The notes beneath the pieces were generated by a model. That model saw nothing but the letters and a program-made list of their open reading frames with translations, ran no database searches and had not been told where the DNA came from. Made by a program: the position numbers and the translations under genes. Shown here piece after piece: positions 32,859 through 37,031 of a stretch of DNA of 37,031 bases; within the stretch, counting starts at the first letter, position 1; each line of letters starts with the position of its first letter. Origin of the DNA: Deltaproteobacteria bacterium (GTDB taxonomy: Bacteria > Desulfobacterota > DSM-4660 > Desulfatiglandales > Desulfatiglandaceae). The stretch covers positions 1-37,031 of the forward strand of contig JAFDDR010000014.1 in the NCBI GenBank assembly GCA_019310785.1, read 5' to 3'.

Positions 32859-35800
32859 ATGTCAATGAGCACGAACCTTGTAGCAGGCCTTTCAAGCGGT
32901 TTTGACTGGCGAACCATGATCGACCAGTTGATTGCAGTGGAACATCGCCGTGTTGATCTGGTTGAAGACAGAAAGAAGGACTATGAAACAGAGCTCTCGG
33001 AATGGCAGACCTTCAACACCAGCCTCCTGGCGCTAAAGACGGCCGCAGAAGGACTGAAGGATCCAGCCGATTTTTACCTTTATACCCCAAGCATGACGAC
33101 TAATGCCTCTAATGTTGATGGAGAGGATATCCTTACTGTCTCCACAGGTTCAGACGCTGCTCCGGGGACATACACGATCAAGGTGACGAATCTGGCAACC
33201 GCGCAAAAGCTTTCTTCCAACCCTTTTACCAGTCAAACAGCAGAACTTGGAAGTTCATATGCCGGCGATATCATTATGAACGGCAATGTGGTCACCATTA
33301 ATGCCACTGATTCTTTAGCCGATGTGGCCTACAGTATAAATAACGCTAACGCGGGTACTGATCCAAGCGGTGTGACAGCAAGCATTGTCAATTACGGTAC
33401 CAACGATTACCGGCTCATCCTGACCAGCGATACCACAGGTGAAGAAGGCATAAGCCTGCTGAATGGATCATCGACAAACCTGGTACAGAAGTTCGGGTGG
33501 AAAGACAACCAGGCTGCTCAAGTGAAAAATTCAATAACAGGTGGTGCCCAAGGCGATGGTTTTACAGCCCCCAATGTGGCCGTCAAAACACTTCTCGGGT
33601 TAGCCGCCGGGGAAGCTTCCACCGGCACTCTAACAATAGGTGGCACGGCGGTGACGATCAATCTTTCTACCATGTCTCTGACTGATATTAAAACTGCCAT
33701 TAATGACGCTGCCATCAGCGGGGTTAACGCATCCGTTATTTCACAGACTGTAGATGGGAACACTTATTACCGCCTCCAGATTGACGGAACTCAAACATTT
33801 GTTGATGAAAAAAATATCCTGAACACATTAGGCATTCTTGACCACAACAGTGCTGATGTTATAGGCAAAAGTTCCTGCAATTCCATGACCACGGAAGGCG
33901 CATATATAACATCTACTACGCTTCTTAAGGATATTGACGGTTACAATACCTTTACGGCAGGCGGCAGTCCGGGTGGTGACTATATTACATTAAGCGGCAC
34001 CGATACTGCGGGAGGAGCTGTTGGACCGGTTGATTTTGACATCTCGTCTTCAACCACGGTACAGGGGTTACTGGATGAAATTGAGACTCACCATGGAAAT
34101 GTAATCGCCTATGTCACATCTGACGGCAAGATACGGGTGGATGATCTGTCAGGTGGTTCCAGCCTGGTTGTAAACCTTGCTGACCATATCCATGATGCCA
34201 ATTCTTCCCTCGAATTTGTGGAACTCGACGGCAACTTCGAGACTGCTTCCACAAGGCAGAGGGAGATCTCTGAAGGCGGCGATGCCGCAGTTGAGATAGA
34301 TGGCGTGGAGGTTACCGGTTCCACAAACATCTTTGAAGATGTGATCGCCGGGGTCACCCTTAATCTTGCCGGCGAGGATGATACGACAATAGTTAGTTTA
34401 AAGGTCGAAAGGGACATTAATACAATCAAGTCAAATATTTCCGATTTTGTGGGAAAATATAACGGGATGATGACTTACATAAATGCCCAATTTGCCTATG
34501 ATGAGGCTGCAGAGGAGACAGGGGGTCCCCTTTTCGGGGATAGTACGCTCCGTTCGGTCAAGTCTGATTTCACCTCCCTGATTACCCAGAGCATCTGGGG
34601 TGTGGAAAGCGGTTTTTCTTCCTTAGGCCTGGTCGGGATTAATATGGGTAGTGATCTGATATTGAGCGTTGATGACAGTATTTTGACCGGGTATCTCCAG
34701 ACCAACTTCAATGATGTCAAATCCCTGTTTGTCGGGCAGGGGACCGCATCGAACAGCAATGTGAGTTATGTAGGACATTCAAGGGATTCAGAGGCAGGCG
34801 AATATGACGTTCACATCAATAGGGCGGCCACACGTGGATCACAAACCGGCAATGTGAATCTTTCCGCAGGAGGCGCAGACGAAACTCTTATTATAACACA
34901 GGGAAATAGTACCGCAGAGATTACGATTACAAACGGCATGAACCTTGACGATATTACTAATGAAATCAATGCGGAACTGGATGCGGAATATGCACAGCTA
35001 CTCGTTGGCAATGAGCAACTCTACTCTGACAACACTCAGACTTCCAAAATCACGTCCGAGACCACTTGGAGCAGCGTCTATGATGATGGTGGGACTTCGG
35101 CGGGTCTTCAAAATAATGATGTCATCACATTTACAGGGACCTCTCCAAGCGGAAGTGCCGTCTCGGGAAGCTACACGATCAGCGATATAACCACAGATAC
35201 AATCCAGGGCTTTCTTTCAGCCATAGCAGACGCATTTTCAAGTGATGTAACCGTCGCCATTAATACCGACGGAAAGATCGTTTTGACAGACAAGTATGTA
35301 GGTAACAGCCACCTCAGCCTTGAGGTAACCGAGCCGCCAGGCAGGGACCTCGATTTCGGCACAGTTCTCACCTCAAACACAGGAGGGCAGGAAGGCCGTT
35401 CCGCCATGTCCATCACCGCCACCGGTGATGGCAATAACCTGGTGCTCAGAAGCAATAATTACGGCAGCACAAGTTTTGCTATCTCCCAGGATGCTTCTGA
35501 TAATAACTACGATCATATCCTATATAGCACAACCGGCAATACCACGGATTCGTCCAGCGGCACGGTTTACATCACAAACTCGACGACATGGAACGATGTT
35601 TACGGGGCTAATGTTGCAACTAATGACACCATAACCATATCCGGAAAAGCACGTAATGGAACGACAGATATCAGTGGCACATATACCATCAACAATCTTA
35701 CCTCCGATTCTTTAGATGGATTATTAACGGCCATTGAAAATGCCTTCAGCAATCAGGGCACCACGGTTGACGCCTTTATCATGGATGGCAGGATTTATGT

Positions 35801-36362
35801 AGAGGATACTACTACCGGAAGTTCATCTATCTCCCTGACCCTGACCACCAATAATGAGGGCGGGGGTAGTTTAGCGGTTGGGGCATTTGATCAAACCACG
35901 GAAAGGGACCTGGACCTGGGCTTGATCAATATCACTGTTACCGGCCTGGACGTAGCCGGCACCATTGGCGGGGAATCTGCCGGCGGCTCAGGCCGGTTAT
36001 TAACATGTGACGATGACAATGTAAACACGGACGGACTGGCGGTAAGTTATACAGGGTCTTCTAATAGCTATGATGCTGGCACGGTTAAACTAACCCTTGG
36101 AGTGGCAGAGATGTTTGAGCGAACCCTTTTCGGCATAACCGACTTGTACGATGGCTACCTCGCCTTCAAGCAGGATTCAATTCAAGGCAGAATAAATGAC
36201 CTTGATGACCAGGTCGAACAGATGGAGGATCGTCTTGATCGTAGGATGGAGATGATGATCAACCGGTTTGTGGCCATGGAATTGGCATTGAGTAAGATTC
36301 AAAACCAGAGCGATTGGCTTGCAGGTCAGATAAATGCCTCATTCGGCGGGTGGGGATTGTAG
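32859..36362 (+). CDS. fliD: Flagellar filament cap protein FliD (unusually large)
   Basis: The cap that folds and inserts flagellin at the filament tip; 1167 residues, whereas typical FliD proteins are about 450-700. The N-terminal D0/D1 region reads LVAGLSSGFDWRTMIDQL followed by a coiled coil (VEHRRVDLVEDRKKDYETEL). The C-terminal D0/D1 region is another coiled coil (INDLDDQVEQMEDRLDRR) ending AMELALSKIQNQSDWL. Between them are FliD and flagellin 'IN'-type segments and a Ser/Thr/Gly/Asp-rich insertion of hundreds of residues with three related repeats of about 95 residues (351-442, 728-825, 902-996). ATG 32859 has TAAGGA seven bases upstream; an upstream TTG at 32820 lies in a hairpin. Sigma-28 promoter at 32724. 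Confidence 0.95.
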   Translation: MSMSTNLVAGLSSGFDWRTMIDQLIAVEHRRVDLVEDRKKDYETELSEWQTFNTSLLALKTAAEGLKDPADFYLYTPSMTTNASNVDGEDILTVSTGSDAAPGTYTIKVTNLATAQKLSSNPFTSQTAELGSSYAGDIIMNGNVVTINATDSLADVAYSINNANAGTDPSGVTASIVNYGTNDYRLILTSDTTGEEGISLLNGSSTNLVQKFGWKDNQAAQVKNSITGGAQGDGFTAPNVAVKTLLGLAAGEASTGTLTIGGTAVTINLSTMSLTDIKTAINDAAISGVNASVISQTVDGNTYYRLQIDGTQTFVDEKNILNTLGILDHNSADVIGKSSCNSMTTEGAYITSTTLLKDIDGYNTFTAGGSPGGDYITLSGTDTAGGAVGPVDFDISSSTTVQGLLDEIETHHGNVIAYVTSDGKIRVDDLSGGSSLVVNLADHIHDANSSLEFVELDGNFETASTRQREISEGGDAAVEIDGVEVTGSTNIFEDVIAGVTLNLAGEDDTTIVSLKVERDINTIKSNISDFVGKYNGMMTYINAQFAYDEAAEETGGPLFGDSTLRSVKSDFTSLITQSIWGVESGFSSLGLVGINMGSDLILSVDDSILTGYLQTNFNDVKSLFVGQGTASNSNVSYVGHSRDSEAGEYDVHINRAATRGSQTGNVNLSAGGADETLIITQGNSTAEITITNGMNLDDITNEINAELDAEYAQLLVGNEQLYSDNTQTSKITSETTWSSVYDDGGTSAGLQNNDVITFTGTSPSGSAVSGSYTISDITTDTIQGFLSAIADAFSSDVTVAINTDGKIVLTDKYVGNSHLSLEVTEPPGRDLDFGTVLTSNTGGQEGRSAMSITATGDGNNLVLRSNNYGSTSFAISQDASDNNYDHILYSTTGNTTDSSSGTVYITNSTTWNDVYGANVATNDTITISGKARNGTTDISGTYTINNLTSDSLDGLLTAIENAFSNQGTTVDAFIMDGRIYVEDTTTGSSSISLTLTTNNEGGGSLAVGAFDQTTERDLDLGLINITVTGLDVAGTIGGESAGGSGRLLTCDDDNVNTDGLAVSYTGSSNSYDAGTVKLTLGVAEMFERTLFGITDLYDGYLAFKQDSIQGRINDLDDQVEQMEDRLDRRMEMMINRFVAMELALSKIQNQSDWLAGQINASFGGWGL
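33909..35846 (+). repeat. Three diverged internal repeats within fliD
   Basis: Copies at 33909-34184, 35040-35333 and 35562-35846 (92, 98 and 95 codons). Each has the order: a start like T-S/N-x-TTxxxVY, then ITxSGT, a linker with SGxYTI, then TxxxxGLLxAIExxF, then V-A-x-xxDGKI-x-V-x-D, then a hydrophobic strand (SLxLxx). Copies two and three are the closest to each other. They add extra outer domains to the cap protein. Confidence 0.75.
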
Positions 36363-36462
36363 GAGAACGAAGGTCGGAGGTCGGAGGATAGAGGACAGGA
36401 GTCAGAGGTCGGTGGACAGAGGGCAGAAGACAGAGCAACAAGCAACGAGAAACCAGTAACGA
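36363..36462. repeat. Purine-rich low-complexity tract between fliD and fliS
   Basis: About 100 bp of degenerate GGTCGGAGG / GGACAGAGG / GGTCAGAGG words followed by CAACAAGCAACGAG-type words. It codes for nothing recognisable and separates fliD from the fliS ribosome site. It resembles the simple dispersed repeats found elsewhere in such genomes. Confidence 0.6.
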
Positions 36463-36479
36463 GTAAGGAGGATTTTTAA

Positions 36480-36887
36480 ATGTACAGTAATGGATTCCAG
36501 TCTTATCGAAAAACAAATGTTATTACGGCAGACCCAAAAAGATTGGTTTTAATGTGCTACGAGGATGTTGATAAAGACTATGAAGGGAAAGCTACTGTTA
36601 TTAAAAAGGCGCAGGATATTATCAATGAACTTATGTGTTCGCTTGACTTTGAAAAAGGCGGCTCTATCGCCGGAAATCTGGAATCCCTCTATAATTACAT
36701 GACAAGAAGAATCATCTATGCGGACGTAAATAGGGATGTAGGCGCTATTGACGAGGTCATTGGAATGTTCAATGAGCTAAAATCCGCCTGGGAGGAGGCA
36801 TTTTACGGGCAGGCTAAGGAGACTGGACTGGAAACCATGGGATTTGATGAGGGATCAAGAGAGGTTGCAAATTGTGTAAGTGTATAA
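36480..36887 (+). CDS. fliS: Flagellin export chaperone FliS
   Basis: A small, all-helical cytoplasmic chaperone that binds the C-terminus of flagellin and prevents premature polymerisation; 135 residues, the usual size. It begins MYSNGFQSYRKTNVITADPK with the family segment RLVLMCYEDV, then LMCSLDFEKGGSIAGNLESLYNYMTRRIIYADV, the flagellin-binding helices. A strong AAGGAGG lies 11 bases before the ATG. It follows fliD on the same strand, as in most flagellar loci. The C-terminal 20 residues (GFDEGSREVANCVSV) are not conserved. Confidence 0.95.
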   Translation: MYSNGFQSYRKTNVITADPKRLVLMCYEDVDKDYEGKATVIKKAQDIINELMCSLDFEKGGSIAGNLESLYNYMTRRIIYADVNRDVGAIDEVIGMFNELKSAWEEAFYGQAKETGLETMGFDEGSREVANCVSV

Positions 36888-37031
36888 GACAAATTGTTCG
36901 CTTCGCTCACAATTGGCGTAGTGGAATAATGGAGTAGTGGAATGATGAGTTTGAAGGAGTTTTTGACAATTTAAATAGTTTTTTCCGTTGTTACGCCCAA
37001 TATTCCAGCATTCCATTTTTGCATACAGGCG
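36888..37031. repeat. Foldback repeat at the right edge
   Basis: After fliS a 6-bp hairpin AATTGT/ACAATT (36892-36914) is followed by GTGGAATAATGGAGTAGTGG-type words. About 50 bp later come their approximate reverse complements (AATATTCCAGCATTCCA), making a dispersed inverted repeat. No gene starts before the window ends. Confidence 0.5.

Overview
The window looks like a chromosomal segment of a motile, Gram-negative, anaerobe-type bacterium of the Desulfobacterota (former Deltaproteobacteria). This is inferred from three things: a LivHMF-type ABC transporter operon that includes an AMP-dependent acyl-CoA synthetase, a FlgM gene paired with the FlgM-associated DVU0524-type gene, and families of short palindromic repeats typical of such genomes. 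No 16S rRNA or other phylogenetic marker is present, so the placement is an inference.

Region 1 (1-9.5 kb, + strand) is the distal part of a branched-chain amino acid type ABC transporter operon: acyl-CoA synthetase (cut by the window edge), livH, a 430-bp repeat-filled gap, livM, livF, and a 1567-residue protein of unknown function. The N-terminal part of that protein looks like a Rossmann methyltransferase and its C-terminal half has a degenerate HD-like stretch. Region 2 (9.5-11.6 kb) holds pgi (+), a small MshEN-like gene (-), a tRNA-Glu(CUC) with its terminator (-), and the isolated last 27 nt of a tRNA-Gln, which looks like an attachment-site scar.

Region 3 (11.9-36.9 kb) is a flagellar locus. 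The anti-sigma factor FlgM and its partner run leftward. To the right, a good sigma-54 promoter (13050) precedes a long rightward cluster for a flagellar sugar. It encodes a DegT aminotransferase, a DUF692/xylose-isomerase-like TIM barrel, an SDR, a one-domain NeuB-type synthase, a formyltransferase, an SpsF-like nucleotidyltransferase, a HemL-like class III aminotransferase, a PP-loop sugar amidotransferase and a GNAT acetyltransferase. An unknown 278-residue protein, a tandem GT2/TPR glycosyltransferase and a Maf-type (DUF115) flagellin glycosyltransferase follow. Together these read as synthesis, activation and transfer of a nonulosonic-acid-like sugar to flagellin. No 4,6-dehydratase or UDP-sugar hydrolase is in view, so the pathway is not a textbook Pse or Leg pathway.

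Immediately before the flagellin gene sits a translationally coupled TPR + radical SAM/SPASM pair, a candidate for a second, non-glycan modification of flagellin. Flagellin and fliD each have a sigma-28 promoter of identical spacing, and the flagellin leader carries a CsrA-like two-site arrangement. Between fliC and fliD lies a leftward AbiE-type toxin-antitoxin pair in toxin-first order, bracketed by GGTTCA-rich inverted repeats. The fliD product is unusually large (1167 aa) with three internal repeats, and fliS closes the locus.
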